Both the position numbers and the translations under genes were made by a program. From contig DATFGT010000103.1 of NCBI GenBank assembly GCA_035249175.1, positions 10,281-74,280 of the forward strand: a DNA stretch of 64,000 nucleotides. Direction: 5' to 3'. Below are positions 18,295 through 27,470 of the stretch, one piece after another. How positions within the stretch are numbered: position 1 is the first letter of the stretch; each line of letters begins with the position of its first letter. The DNA is from 66-474 sp035249175 (GTDB lineage Bacteria; Pseudomonadota; Gammaproteobacteria; Xanthomonadales; Rhodanobacteraceae). The notes under the pieces were generated by a model. It did no database searches, was not told the origin of the DNA, and worked only from the letters and a program-made list of their open reading frames with translations.

Positions 18295-19695
18295 ATGTAT
18301 CGATTGTTCCGACAAAGGGCGTTGCGATGGCAACTCTTGCTGGCGCTGGTTGAATTCGCGTTGCTGGCGGGTTGCGTGTATGCGGCCGTAGTGCTGCGAT
18401 ATTGGGGAGACATTGGCACCCAGGCCTCGTTTGGCAGCGCCTTGGGTTGGCGCGCGCCACTGGTGGCGGCGGTATTGATCGTCGCGATGGCCGCTTTGGG
18501 GTTGTATCAGGTCCACCTGCGCGCCGGTTGGCTCGGCCGGGTCAGTCGCCAAGGCGTTGCATTCCTGCTGGGCTGGGTTGCGCTCACCGTGCTGTATTAC
18601 GCAATGCCGGATGCCTATATCGGTCGCGGTGTGCTCGGTATTGCGCTGGGCCTGGGTTATCTCGCGGTGGCGTTGTGGCGGGAAGTATTCCTCGGGTTCG
18701 TGGATGCCGACCTGTTCAAGCGCCGTGTGGTGATGCTTGGTGCGGGCGAGCGCGCGGCGGAGGTGGTTCACAAGATGCGCCGCAAGACCGACCAGCGCGG
18801 GTTCAAGATCCTGGGCTACGTGCCGATCGGTACCGATCCGGTGGCCATCCCGGCGACTTCGCTTCTGCATCCAGTTGAGCCCCTGTGCGAATGGGCGGGC
18901 CGGCTGGGGGTGGACGAGGTCGTGGTCGGCCCCGATGACCGGCGCGGCACCCTCCCCGTGGACGCTTTGCTGGAATGCAAGCAACGCGGCGTGTCAGTGA
19001 CCGAGCTGGCGGAATTCTTCGAACGCGAAGCCGGCAAGATCAAGATGGATCTCACCAACCCCTCGTGGCTGGTGTTTTCGGACGGCTTCAACATCTCCCC
19101 GATGCGGCGCGCGATCAAACGGATGTTCGATGTGGCCACCTCATCACTGGTGCTGCTGTTGACGTGGCCGCTGATGCTGGCGACCGCCTTCGCCATTCGC
19201 CTGGAATCGGGTCGCGGTGCGCCGATCCTGTATCGACAGGAGCGCGTGGGCGAAAACGGCAAATCGTTCCCGGTGATCAAGTTCCGCAGCATGTGCACCA
19301 ACGCCGAAGGCGATGGAGTCGCGCGCTGGGCCACGAAGAACGATTGCCGGGTCACGCGGGTCGGGCGCCTCATCCGCAAGGCCCGACTGGATGAACTTCC
19401 GCAGTTGTGGAACGTGCTGCGCGGCGACATGAGCATCATAGGGCCTCGCCCGGAACGGCCGCAGTTCGTGGACGACTTCAACAGCAAGATTCGCTATTAC
19501 TCGTTGCGCCATTGCGTGAAGCCGGGCCTGACCGGCTGGGCGCAATTGCGCTATCCCTACGGCTCCTCGTTCGAAGACGCCGAGGAGAAGCTGAAGTTCG
19601 ACCTGTTCTACGTGAAAAACCACAATTTCGTGTTCGACCTGGCCATCCTGGTGCAGACCGTGGAAGTCGTGCTGTTCGGGCGCGGCGCGCGCTGA
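18295..19695 (+). CDS. Undecaprenyl-phosphate sugar-phosphate transferase, exosortase-A type (EpsB-like)
   Basis: Starts repeat-unit synthesis by moving a sugar-1-phosphate onto undecaprenyl phosphate at the inner membrane. 466 aa from ATG 18295, chosen for the GAGGGG ribosome-binding site. Four membrane segments fill residues 10-140, a Rossmann-like region follows near 145-250, and the catalytic bacterial sugar transferase domain covers about 260-466, with KFRSMCTNAEGDG, DELPQLWNVLRGDMS and IIGPRPERP. The layout matches the PEP-CTERM-associated sugar transferase family (TIGR03013 type). First gene of a long operon. Confidence 0.92.
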   Translation: MYRLFRQRALRWQLLLALVEFALLAGCVYAAVVLRYWGDIGTQASFGSALGWRAPLVAAVLIVAMAALGLYQVHLRAGWLGRVSRQGVAFLLGWVALTVLYYAMPDAYIGRGVLGIALGLGYLAVALWREVFLGFVDADLFKRRVVMLGAGERAAEVVHKMRRKTDQRGFKILGYVPIGTDPVAIPATSLLHPVEPLCEWAGRLGVDEVVVGPDDRRGTLPVDALLECKQRGVSVTELAEFFEREAGKIKMDLTNPSWLVFSDGFNISPMRRAIKRMFDVATSSLVLLLTWPLMLATAFAIRLESGRGAPILYRQERVGENGKSFPVIKFRSMCTNAEGDGVARWATKNDCRVTRVGRLIRKARLDELPQLWNVLRGDMSIIGPRPERPQFVDDFNSKIRYYSLRHCVKPGLTGWAQLRYPYGSSFEDAEEKLKFDLFYVKNHNFVFDLAILVQTVEVVLFGRGAR

Positions 19696-19715
19696 AATTC
19701 CGGAGAAATTGCCTC

Positions 19716-20339
19716 GTGAAATCCCTACCGCGAAATTGCGTTTTCTGGCTGGTGATGGTGCTTGGTCTGGTGTTGTTTGGGGGCTGCAGCACGACGCCCA
19801 CGACCAGCAATTTGTCCACCGCGGCCCCGGCGGTGGAGCGCTACATCATCGGGCCCGGCGATTCACTCGACATCTATGTGCGCGACAACCCCACCCTGAC
19901 CACCACGGTGCCGGTGCGTCCGGACGGCCGCATCTCGATCCCGCTGGTGCAATCCATCACGGCAGCCGGAAAAACGCCGGATCAACTGGCGGAGGACTTG
20001 CAAAAAGAGCTGAGCCGCTACATCCGCTCGCCCCTGGTGACCGTGATCGTCAAGCGTTTCGTGGGCGCCTACAGCCAGCAGGTGCGGGTGGTCGGGCAGG
20101 CGGCGACGCCCAGGGCGGTTCCGTATCGCAGCGGCATGACGGTGCTCGATCTGATGATCGATGTGGGCGGCCTCACCAAGTTTGCCGCGGGCAACAAAGC
20201 CAAGATCGTGCGCCAGCTGCCGGACGGCGCGGAACAGACTATTCCGGTACGGCTCGGTGACCTGATGAATGGCAAGATCACGGAGAACGTACGCATGCAT
20301 CCGGGCGACATCCTGATCATTCCCGAGTCATTGTTTTGA
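19716..20339 (+). CDS. Outer-membrane polysaccharide export lipoprotein (Wza/EpsE-like)
   Basis: Forms the export channel or periplasmic conduit for the polysaccharide. GTG at 19716 gives 207 aa with a lipoprotein signal; the lipobox LFGGC puts the acylated residue at Cys24. A poly-export domain follows (YIIGPGDSLDIYVRDNP near 42-58), then an SLBB-type domain near 120-200. Shorter than E. coli Wza, as usual for the exosortase-associated form (TIGR03027 type). GGAG lies upstream. Confidence 0.92.
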   Translation: MKSLPRNCVFWLVMVLGLVLFGGCSTTPTTSNLSTAAPAVERYIIGPGDSLDIYVRDNPTLTTTVPVRPDGRISIPLVQSITAAGKTPDQLAEDLQKELSRYIRSPLVTVIVKRFVGAYSQQVRVVGQAATPRAVPYRSGMTVLDLMIDVGGLTKFAAGNKAKIVRQLPDGAEQTIPVRLGDLMNGKITENVRMHPGDILIIPESLF

Positions 20340-20392
20340 GGCAGCGGACGCGGGACCACGACAACGACCAGGGATAACGGGGAAAAGAAGCC

Positions 20393-21976
20393 ATGCAAAA
20401 ACAATCACTCGATTTGCATGAACTGTTTCAGCAAGTGCTGCTGGAGGTGCGCGCCACCTGGCGCTACCGCTGGCACGCGCTGATCGTTGCGTGGTGCGTG
20501 ATGATCGTGGGCGCGCTGTTGGTGTTCGGTCTTCCCAACAAGTACGGGGCCAGCGCCCAAGTGTATGCCGACACCGATGCCTTGACCAACCCGTTGCTTC
20601 ATGGGCTGGCAGTGCAACCGGATGTGCGCAGCCGCCTCCAGGTCATCACCCATACACTGCTTTCGCGCCCCAATCTCGAAGAAGTCGCGGACAAGACCGG
20701 GCTGTCCGTGCGTGCCACCACCCCGGCCGACAAGGACGCATTGCTTGTGAATTTGGGCAATGGCGTCACCATCAAAGACGCCGGCACCAAGGATCTCTAC
20801 AACATCAGCTATGCCGATCCTGATCGGCAGATGGCGCAGAAAGTGGTGCAGTCTTTCCTGCAAATCCTCATGAACGACACGTTGGGGGCGAATTCCGCAT
20901 CCACCGAGACGGCGCAGAACTTTTTGCAGCAACAAGTCGGCGACTACGCCAAACGATTGAACGAGGCGGAGAAGAAGCTGGCGGAATTCCAGAAAGCCAA
21001 CGTCGGCTACATCCCCAACCAGGGTGGCAGCAGTTATTTCACGCGCCTGCAGGGGGCTGAAACCCAGTTGCAGAACCTGCAAGACCAGTACGACACGGCT
21101 GTCGCCGGCCGCGCGACCACCGAGCAGCAGATGCGCGCCATGGCAAGCGGCAGCACCACGGGAATCGATCCGCGCACCCAGGAGATCGATACGCAAATAG
21201 CGTCTTACCAGCAGCAACTCAACAAATTGTTGCTGAGTTACACCGATGAGTATCCGGACGTGATTTCCGCGCGGCGCATGATCTCGCTGCTCCAGGCACG
21301 GCGCGCGGCACTCAAGAAGAATGCCGGCAGCACCTCGATGATGAGCGTTGCCTCGGACAATCCGGTGTATCAGGAGATGCAGAAATCCCTGTACTCCAGC
21401 CAAGTCAACATCCGGACACTGGCCACGCAGATCGCACTTCAGAAGCGGCAGATTGCCGATCTCAAGGGCAAGGCGGACAAGATCACTGATGTCCAGGCCA
21501 GCCTGCAGCGGCTGACGCGCAACTACGACATTACCAAGAAGCAATACGACCAATTGCTGTCGCGGTTGAACACGGCCGAGATGTCGCAGGACGCGACGCA
21601 GAGCGGCAACAACCTGAAATTCCGCGTGATCAATCCACCGGCCGTGCCGCTGCAACCCTCGAGTCCGAAACGCGGGCTGTTGCTACTGGTGGTGTTCGTG
21701 CTCGCGGTGGCTCTCGGCGCCGGGTTTGCGTATTTCATGCACAAGATCCGGCCGGTTTTCGTCAGCCTCACCGGGCTGCGGGATTCCGGCGGTTATCCCG
21801 TACTCGGCGCCTTCAGCCTGATCGTGTCGCGGATGCGGCGAGAGGACCAGCGTCGCGAAGTATTCGGGTTCTGCGCCGGGGCATGTCTATTGGCGGTGGT
21901 GTTGGTGGCGGGAGTAGCCTTTGACGGCCATCTCACCCATCTGGTGCAGCATTTCTTTGTGATGGGGTCAACATGA
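20393..21976 (+). CDS. Chain-length determinant (Wzz-like), exosortase-A type
   Basis: Inner-membrane copolymerase that sets polymer length with the tyrosine kinase. 527 aa. Membrane segments lie near 28-46 and 425-445, with a further hydrophobic stretch near 500. The periplasmic part is long and rich in Gln/Lys/Glu coiled coil (about 170-400). A Pro-rich motif, NPPAVPLQPSSPKRG, precedes the second segment. It overlaps the kinase gene by 4 bp (ATGA). Confidence 0.93.
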   Translation: MQKQSLDLHELFQQVLLEVRATWRYRWHALIVAWCVMIVGALLVFGLPNKYGASAQVYADTDALTNPLLHGLAVQPDVRSRLQVITHTLLSRPNLEEVADKTGLSVRATTPADKDALLVNLGNGVTIKDAGTKDLYNISYADPDRQMAQKVVQSFLQILMNDTLGANSASTETAQNFLQQQVGDYAKRLNEAEKKLAEFQKANVGYIPNQGGSSYFTRLQGAETQLQNLQDQYDTAVAGRATTEQQMRAMASGSTTGIDPRTQEIDTQIASYQQQLNKLLLSYTDEYPDVISARRMISLLQARRAALKKNAGSTSMMSVASDNPVYQEMQKSLYSSQVNIRTLATQIALQKRQIADLKGKADKITDVQASLQRLTRNYDITKKQYDQLLSRLNTAEMSQDATQSGNNLKFRVINPPAVPLQPSSPKRGLLLLVVFVLAVALGAGFAYFMHKIRPVFVSLTGLRDSGGYPVLGAFSLIVSRMRREDQRREVFGFCAGACLLAVVLVAGVAFDGHLTHLVQHFFVMGST

Positions 21977-22881
21977 GCACTGTCGAGAAGGCCGCCGAGA
22001 AGCTCAAGTCCCTGCAGCCGGAGTCGGCGGTATTGCCGGCTGTCGAAACGGTGGTAGTGCATTCGGGCTCGACGGTCGAGCGTTTGCAGGAGCGGGCCCG
22101 TAGCCAGGATCATGTGGCGGAAATCGCGCCGCTTTGGCATGTGGATTTCTCGGCGGCCGAGCGCGCGGGCTTGCTCCCGGTCGATGGCGACGCCAACCGT
22201 CGGCTGGCGGACGAGCTTCGGCGTGTGAAACGACCTTTGCTCGACAATGTGACCGGAAAAGGCACCAAGGCACTGGCGCATACGGAGCGCATCGTGGTCA
22301 GCAGTGCGGAGCCGGGTGAAGGAAAGAGCTTTACCGCGTTGAATCTCGCCCTCAGCCTGGCACGCGAACCGGATTATGAGGTCCTGCTGGTGGATGGCGA
22401 TGTGCCCAAAGCCGATCTCACCCGCGTGTTGGCACTCGAAGGGCAGCCGGGCCTGATGGATGTGCTGGCGGACGAGCGGTGCAAACCCGCCGACGTCATC
22501 GTGCGAACCGACGTGCCCAACCTGCTGGTGGTGCCGGCAGGCGAACGACATGCGCTTGCCGCCGAGTTGTTCGGCAGCCTGCGCATGGAGTACGTCCTGG
22601 AAGAATTCGGTGGCCGCAACCGGCGGCGCCTGGTGGTGTTCGACTCCTCGCCCCTGCTGGCTACTTCGGAATCGCAGGCATTGGTGTCCCTCATGGGTCA
22701 GGTCGTGGTGGTCGTGGCGGCGGGCCGCACACGTCGGCACGCACTCAGTTCGGCCATGCAAAACCTGAAGGATTCCCAATACGTCGGCCTGATCCTCAAC
22801 ATGAGCCGGCTGCCGGCCAGCGAGAACCATTACGACCGCTACTACGGCCGGTCTTCCGGGGACAATGAAGGGGAAGCCTAG
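21973..22881 (+). CDS. Exopolysaccharide tyrosine autokinase, exosortase-A type
   Basis: Cytoplasmic BY-kinase partner of the chain-length protein. 302 aa. Walker A SSAEPGEGKSFTA is near 111-123, Walker A' VLLVDGDVPKADL near 137-149, and the C-terminal tyrosine cluster YDRYYG near 287-292 for autophosphorylation. The split-kinase arrangement (separate membrane protein) is normal for this locus type. Confidence 0.93.
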   Translation: MSTVEKAAEKLKSLQPESAVLPAVETVVVHSGSTVERLQERARSQDHVAEIAPLWHVDFSAAERAGLLPVDGDANRRLADELRRVKRPLLDNVTGKGTKALAHTERIVVSSAEPGEGKSFTALNLALSLAREPDYEVLLVDGDVPKADLTRVLALEGQPGLMDVLADERCKPADVIVRTDVPNLLVVPAGERHALAAELFGSLRMEYVLEEFGGRNRRRLVVFDSSPLLATSESQALVSLMGQVVVVVAAGRTRRHALSSAMQNLKDSQYVGLILNMSRLPASENHYDRYYGRSSGDNEGEA

Positions 22882-24420
22882 ATGCGCGTGCTGTCGGCGT
22901 CGGTGGTTTTGTCGTCGATTGTCTTGGGCGGCTGGTTGACCGGGGCGAAAGCCCAGAGTCTCGATACACCACCTGCGCTGAACTCGGGCCTCGGTTCGGC
23001 CGAGGGTGCCGACAGCGTGCCGCTGGGCCACGTGCCGCAGCCGAGCCTCGATTCGCCGGGAATGGTCACGGGCGTCACGTTCGGCCAGCTTTACACCGAC
23101 AACCTGAAACTCGCATCCGATGGCAGGAAGAAACAGGCGGGCTGGATCACCCAGATCCAGCCGTTCTTCCGGGCAGCCGCCAGCCGCCCGCGTTTTTCCG
23201 GACTGGTCGACTACACGCTCAACGGATACGTGTACGAGCAGCCATCCGGACACAACCAGTTGTCCCAGAACCTCAATGCCCAAGGCATGCTGACGGTTCT
23301 GCCCCAACATTTGTTCGTGAATGGCACCGCGGCGTATGGCGACGCGATCATCAACAACCAACTGCCGGCAGGCTCCGGCACGTTTTTCCTGACCAACAAC
23401 CGTGCCAACGTGGGCATGGCCACATTGAGTCCTTTTTGGGTCCAGCAGCTCGGCAACGTCGCCACCGCGACGCTTCGCTACACCCTCGGGCGGATTGTTT
23501 ACAACGATCGTGGCATCCCCGGGGAGAACCGCGACCTGCTGAACGGTATTCCCGATGTCACCATGAATGCCATCCAGTTCAATGTCGCGAGTCCCAAGGA
23601 TCAAACCTGGGGTTGGGATGCGGGCTACACCGATCAGCGCCTGAGCCCGGACTTCGGGCCAAGCCTGGAGTTCGCGGTGGCCAAGGTCGGAACTTGGGTG
23701 GAAGTGAATCCCAACCTCCGCTTGCTGGCCGATGGCGGCAAGGAAAACAAGTTCCTGCCGGATGGCACGATCCAGAAACTGGGCGCCCCGTTCTGGGACG
23801 TCGGCTTCGCATGGTCCGATACCCGTGACAACTTCAGGTTCATGGTGGGCCACCGGTTCTTCGGGCGCAGCTACCAGCTTTCGTGGACGCACGAGGCGGC
23901 TTTGCTGACGACGAACGTGAGCTACAGCGAGCGGCCGACCAATTACAACCAGCAACTGATGGGCCTGCCGGGAGAGGGAGGGCTGCCGCCGATCAACATC
24001 CGTCCGGTGCTTCCCTCGCTGAGGGAGCGCCAGCCGTACCTCATGAAGCGTCTGTCAGCCTCCGCGACCTACACCATGCCAAAGGGCAGGCTGAACCTGA
24101 CGGTGTACGATGAGTTGCGCAGCTACTTCACGCAGAGTGACAAACAGGAACGGGTCGCGAATGCGGATCTTTCCTGGTTGTTCAATCTGGGACCGTTCAC
24201 AACGCTCACCCCCAGCGTTCGCTGGCAGCGTTACCAATTCCGCAGCGGGCAGACCAACAATTCGCGTTACGGGCAGTTGGCGCTCGTGCATCAAGTCGAC
24301 GCCAAGAACTTCGGCAGCTTGCGTGTGCGCCACGACGACACCAGCGTATCTTCGGCATCCCCGGGGGCACACGGCTACACCGTGAACGTGATCTTCGCCC
24401 AGTGGACCCATTTGTTTTGA
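22882..24420 (+). CDS. Outer-membrane beta-barrel protein of the exosortase locus
   Basis: 512 aa with a signal peptide (cleavage after Ala24, AKA/QS) and alternating aromatic/polar strands ending in a terminal Phe, as in outer-membrane barrels. It matches in position and look the PEP-CTERM-associated uncharacterised family (TIGR03016 type). Probably part of polymer export through the outer membrane; the exact role is unknown. It starts at the base after the kinase stop. Confidence 0.82.
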   Translation: MRVLSASVVLSSIVLGGWLTGAKAQSLDTPPALNSGLGSAEGADSVPLGHVPQPSLDSPGMVTGVTFGQLYTDNLKLASDGRKKQAGWITQIQPFFRAAASRPRFSGLVDYTLNGYVYEQPSGHNQLSQNLNAQGMLTVLPQHLFVNGTAAYGDAIINNQLPAGSGTFFLTNNRANVGMATLSPFWVQQLGNVATATLRYTLGRIVYNDRGIPGENRDLLNGIPDVTMNAIQFNVASPKDQTWGWDAGYTDQRLSPDFGPSLEFAVAKVGTWVEVNPNLRLLADGGKENKFLPDGTIQKLGAPFWDVGFAWSDTRDNFRFMVGHRFFGRSYQLSWTHEAALLTTNVSYSERPTNYNQQLMGLPGEGGLPPINIRPVLPSLRERQPYLMKRLSASATYTMPKGRLNLTVYDELRSYFTQSDKQERVANADLSWLFNLGPFTTLTPSVRWQRYQFRSGQTNNSRYGQLALVHQVDAKNFGSLRVRHDDTSVSSASPGAHGYTVNVIFAQWTHLF

Positions 24421-24427
24421 GATTGAC

Positions 24428-25492
24428 ATGTATCAGGCGTTCTACAAGCTGCGCGACAAGCCTTTCCAGCTGACCCCTGATCCGGGGATGCTGTTCCCCA
24501 GCAAGGGCCACAAGCGCGCGATGTCGTACCTGCTGTACGGTTTCGGGCAGGGCGAAGGTTTCGTGATGATTACCGGTGCGGTCGGCACCGGCAAAACACT
24601 TCTCATCCAGAAACTATTCGAGGAACTTGCCAATCGAAACATTGCCATGGCCAGCATCGCGTCGGCCAATCTCGACAGCGCGGACATCTTGCCAGCAGTG
24701 GCTGCGGCGTTGGATCTGCCCTACGAACGGCGCAGCAAGGAAGCACTGCTGCAGGATATCAAGCAGCACCTGATGTCGCTGCACGACCGGCATACCCAGG
24801 CACTGTTGGTGGTGGACGAGGCGCAGACGCTTACCCCGGCTGCGCTCGAGATGTTGCGAATCCTGTCGAATCTCGAACTCAAGGGACGCGCACTGCTGCA
24901 GATATTTCTTGTCGGCCAGACCGAGTTGCGGCGCATCATCATCAGCAACCACATGGAACAGCTGCGCCAGCGCATCATCGCCTCCCACCGGCTCGAACCG
25001 ATGGACAGCGAGGAAACCCGGGCATACATCTTGCACCGGCTGCATGCCGTCGACTGGAACAACGACCCGGAATTGTCGCCCGCCATTTTTGCCGGCGTGT
25101 ACCGGGCGAGCGGCGGCATTCCCCGCAAGATCAACCTCATCATGGACAGGCTGCTGTTGCACGGATATCTCGAAGAACTGCACCGACTGGATCAGGCGGC
25201 GCTGACGGTGGTGCTCGATGAGCTCCATGACGAGATGGCCGGCGCACCGCCAACGCTGGAGGCGCCGGCCTTGCCGCAACACCTGGACTTGAACCGTGCC
25301 ACGGCGACGTCCGAGCGGGAGACCGAACTTGCCGCGCTGGAGCTGAAGCGCAACAACATCCTCATGCAATTGATGCGCGAGGAGGTCCGGCTCAAGGGAA
25401 TCCTGGAAGGGGGGCCGACAACGGTGTCCGCGACGGAGGAGACGTTGCTCGCCGAAAGACGGCGTCTGCATTCCGACAGGGAAAGCAAGTGA
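24428..25492 (+). CDS. Secretion ATPase of the exosortase locus (ExeA/GspA-like)
   Basis: AAA-type ATPase, 354 aa, starting MYQAFYKLRDKPFQLTPDP, typical of ExeA relatives. Walker A TGAVGTGKT lies near 48-56, Walker B ALLVVDEAQ near 124-132, and sensor FLVGQTELR near 161-169. The C-terminal 80 residues are charged and variable. In this locus type it is thought to energise assembly or export; that role is inferred from context. It overlaps the next gene by 4 bp (GTGA). Confidence 0.9.
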   Translation: MYQAFYKLRDKPFQLTPDPGMLFPSKGHKRAMSYLLYGFGQGEGFVMITGAVGTGKTLLIQKLFEELANRNIAMASIASANLDSADILPAVAAALDLPYERRSKEALLQDIKQHLMSLHDRHTQALLVVDEAQTLTPAALEMLRILSNLELKGRALLQIFLVGQTELRRIIISNHMEQLRQRIIASHRLEPMDSEETRAYILHRLHAVDWNNDPELSPAIFAGVYRASGGIPRKINLIMDRLLLHGYLEELHRLDQAALTVVLDELHDEMAGAPPTLEAPALPQHLDLNRATATSERETELAALELKRNNILMQLMREEVRLKGILEGGPTTVSATEETLLAERRRLHSDRESK

Positions 25493-26397
25493 ACATGGTG
25501 GCGTCACAACCAACGCCGGTCACCAACGCCATGACGGTGGACGTGGAAGATTACTTCCAGGTCGCGGCGTTCGAGAGGTGCATCCGACGCGAGGACTGGC
25601 CGCGCTGGCCTGTTCGTGTCGAAGGCAATACCCGGCGGGTGCTTGAACTGTTCGCGCGGCGGGACATCACGGCAACCTTCTTCGTGCTCGGTTGGGTGGC
25701 GGAACGCTTTCCGGCATTGATACGCGAGATCAGCGCTGCCGGCCATGAGGTCGCCAGCCATGGTTTTGGCCACGAGCGCCTGACCCTTATCAGCCGTGAT
25801 CAATTTCGCGATGGCATCACACGCACCAAGCACTTGCTGGAGGACATCAGCGGCGCTGCAGTGATCGGGTACCGTGCGCCCAGCTACTCGATCGGCCCGA
25901 CCACGCTATGGGCGCACGATGACTTACGCGAAGCGGGGTATCGCTACAGCTCCAGCATCGTGCCCATTCGCCATGACCTTTACGGCATGCCGTCAGCACC
26001 GCGCTTCGCCTTTTTCACGGATTCCGGGTTGCTTGAAATCCCGGTCACCACGATGCGGCTCGCCGGGCGCAACTGGCCCTGTGGTGGAGGCGGCTACTTC
26101 CGCTTGCTTCCCTATGCGCTGTTCAAGCGCGGCCTGCGCCGTGTCAACCGGCGCGAGCAGCGGTCCGGCGTATTTTATTTTCATCCGTGGGAAATCGACC
26201 CTGGGCAACCGCGGGTGCCCGGCGTGACATTGAAGAACCGGGTGCGTCATTACCTTAACCTGGCGCGCACGGCGCCCAGAATCGAGCGGTTGTTGCGCGA
26301 TTTCCGCTTCGATCGCATGGACCGGGTGTTTCTCGCTCCCGGGCACGCCGTGTATCCGGTCGCGACGCTTGCGACCGCCGAACTGTGCGCGCAATGA
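25489..26397 (+). CDS. Polysaccharide deacetylase, exosortase-A type
   Basis: NodB-family deacetylase, about 300 aa; the start may be GTG 25489 or ATG 25495. Motifs: TVDVEDYFQ (catalytic Asp pair), GHEVASHGFGHERL (metal His residues), RAPSYSIG, and FHPWEID near the C-terminus. It probably removes acetyl groups from the polymer or its precursor. No signal peptide is evident, so the side of action is uncertain. Confidence 0.92.
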   Translation: MNMVASQPTPVTNAMTVDVEDYFQVAAFERCIRREDWPRWPVRVEGNTRRVLELFARRDITATFFVLGWVAERFPALIREISAAGHEVASHGFGHERLTLISRDQFRDGITRTKHLLEDISGAAVIGYRAPSYSIGPTTLWAHDDLREAGYRYSSSIVPIRHDLYGMPSAPRFAFFTDSGLLEIPVTTMRLAGRNWPCGGGGYFRLLPYALFKRGLRRVNRREQRSGVFYFHPWEIDPGQPRVPGVTLKNRVRHYLNLARTAPRIERLLRDFRFDRMDRVFLAPGHAVYPVATLATAELCAQ

Positions 26398-26409
26398 GGG
26401 GGATGCAGC

Positions 26410-27468
26410 ATGCCGGACCACGCGAACGACGGTTTTCCCGCCAATGCCTGTGTCGTCAAATGCCTGGCTCGGGGTGAGGAAGCGCTCTGGGACGCATTTG
26501 TCGCGGGCGCGCCGCAAGCCACGTTTTTCCATCGTTCCGCCTGGCGCGAAGTCATCGAAGGGCTCGGCCACCATTGTCATTATCTGTATGCGGAACGGCA
26601 CGGCGTCATCACCGGCATACTGCCGCTCGCGGAAATCCGCAGTTGGCTGTTCGGCCATGCGCTGATTTCAACGCCGTTCTGCGTATACGGCGGGGCAGTG
26701 GCATCCGACGCAGAAAGCGAATCGTGCCTGACGCGAGCGGCGGTTGCCCTCGCCGACGAACTGCGCGTGGACTATCTTGAACTTCGCAACCGCGAGTTGC
26801 GCGCTTCGGATTGGCCGGTCAAGGAGTTGTACGTCAGCTTCCGCAAACCGATCGACGCCGATCACGACAAGAACCTGAAGGCGATCCCGCGCAAGCAACG
26901 CGCGATGGTTCGAAAGGCCATCGGTTTCGGCCTCGAGGCGCGCCATGACGGAAACGTCGCCGAGTTCTACCGCGTGTACGCCGAGAGCGTGCGCAACCTG
27001 GGCACACCCGTGTTGCCGCGCGCCTACTACATGAAGCTGCAGCAGGCGTTCGGGAAAGATTGCGAGATCACCGTGGTCACCCATCAGAAGGAACCCGTGG
27101 CCGCGGTCATGAATTTTTACTTCCGCGATGAAGTACATCCTTATTACGGCGGCGGCGTGGCACGCGCCCGGGATCTCGCGGCCAACGATTTCATGTATTG
27201 GGCGGTGATGCAGCGCGCGGTCGAACGTGGCGCAAGGTTGTTCGACTTCGGCCGCAGCAAACAGGACACGGGTTCCTATCACTTCAAGAAGCACTGGGGC
27301 TTCGAACCCCAGGCGTTGCCCTATGCCTATCATCTGGTGCGGGCTAAAGAGGTCCCCAACATCAGTCCCACCAACAGCAAATACGACCTGTTCATCAAGG
27401 CCTGGCAGCGATTGCCACTGCCCGTGAGTTGCGCGCTGGGCCCGTGGCTCGCGCGGGATCTGGGTTAG
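26410..27468 (+). CDS. FemAB-like aminoacyl/acyltransferase, exosortase-A type
   Basis: 352 aa with the double-GNAT FemAB/BioF2 look: AFVAGAPQATFFHRSAWREV near 36-55 and the C-terminal ARLFDFGRSKQDTGSYHFKK. FemAB proteins add amino acids from aminoacyl-tRNA to peptides; the substrate in exosortase loci is unknown. The next gene starts 2 bp on. Confidence 0.88.
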   Translation: MPDHANDGFPANACVVKCLARGEEALWDAFVAGAPQATFFHRSAWREVIEGLGHHCHYLYAERHGVITGILPLAEIRSWLFGHALISTPFCVYGGAVASDAESESCLTRAAVALADELRVDYLELRNRELRASDWPVKELYVSFRKPIDADHDKNLKAIPRKQRAMVRKAIGFGLEARHDGNVAEFYRVYAESVRNLGTPVLPRAYYMKLQQAFGKDCEITVVTHQKEPVAAVMNFYFRDEVHPYYGGGVARARDLAANDFMYWAVMQRAVERGARLFDFGRSKQDTGSYHFKKHWGFEPQALPYAYHLVRAKEVPNISPTNSKYDLFIKAWQRLPLPVSCALGPWLARDLG

Positions 27469-27470
27469 TC

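Noticed and set aside
21793..23955. 720-codon minus-strand open frame
   Set aside because: It spans the chain-length, kinase and barrel genes in antisense, His/Arg/Gln-rich without family motifs.
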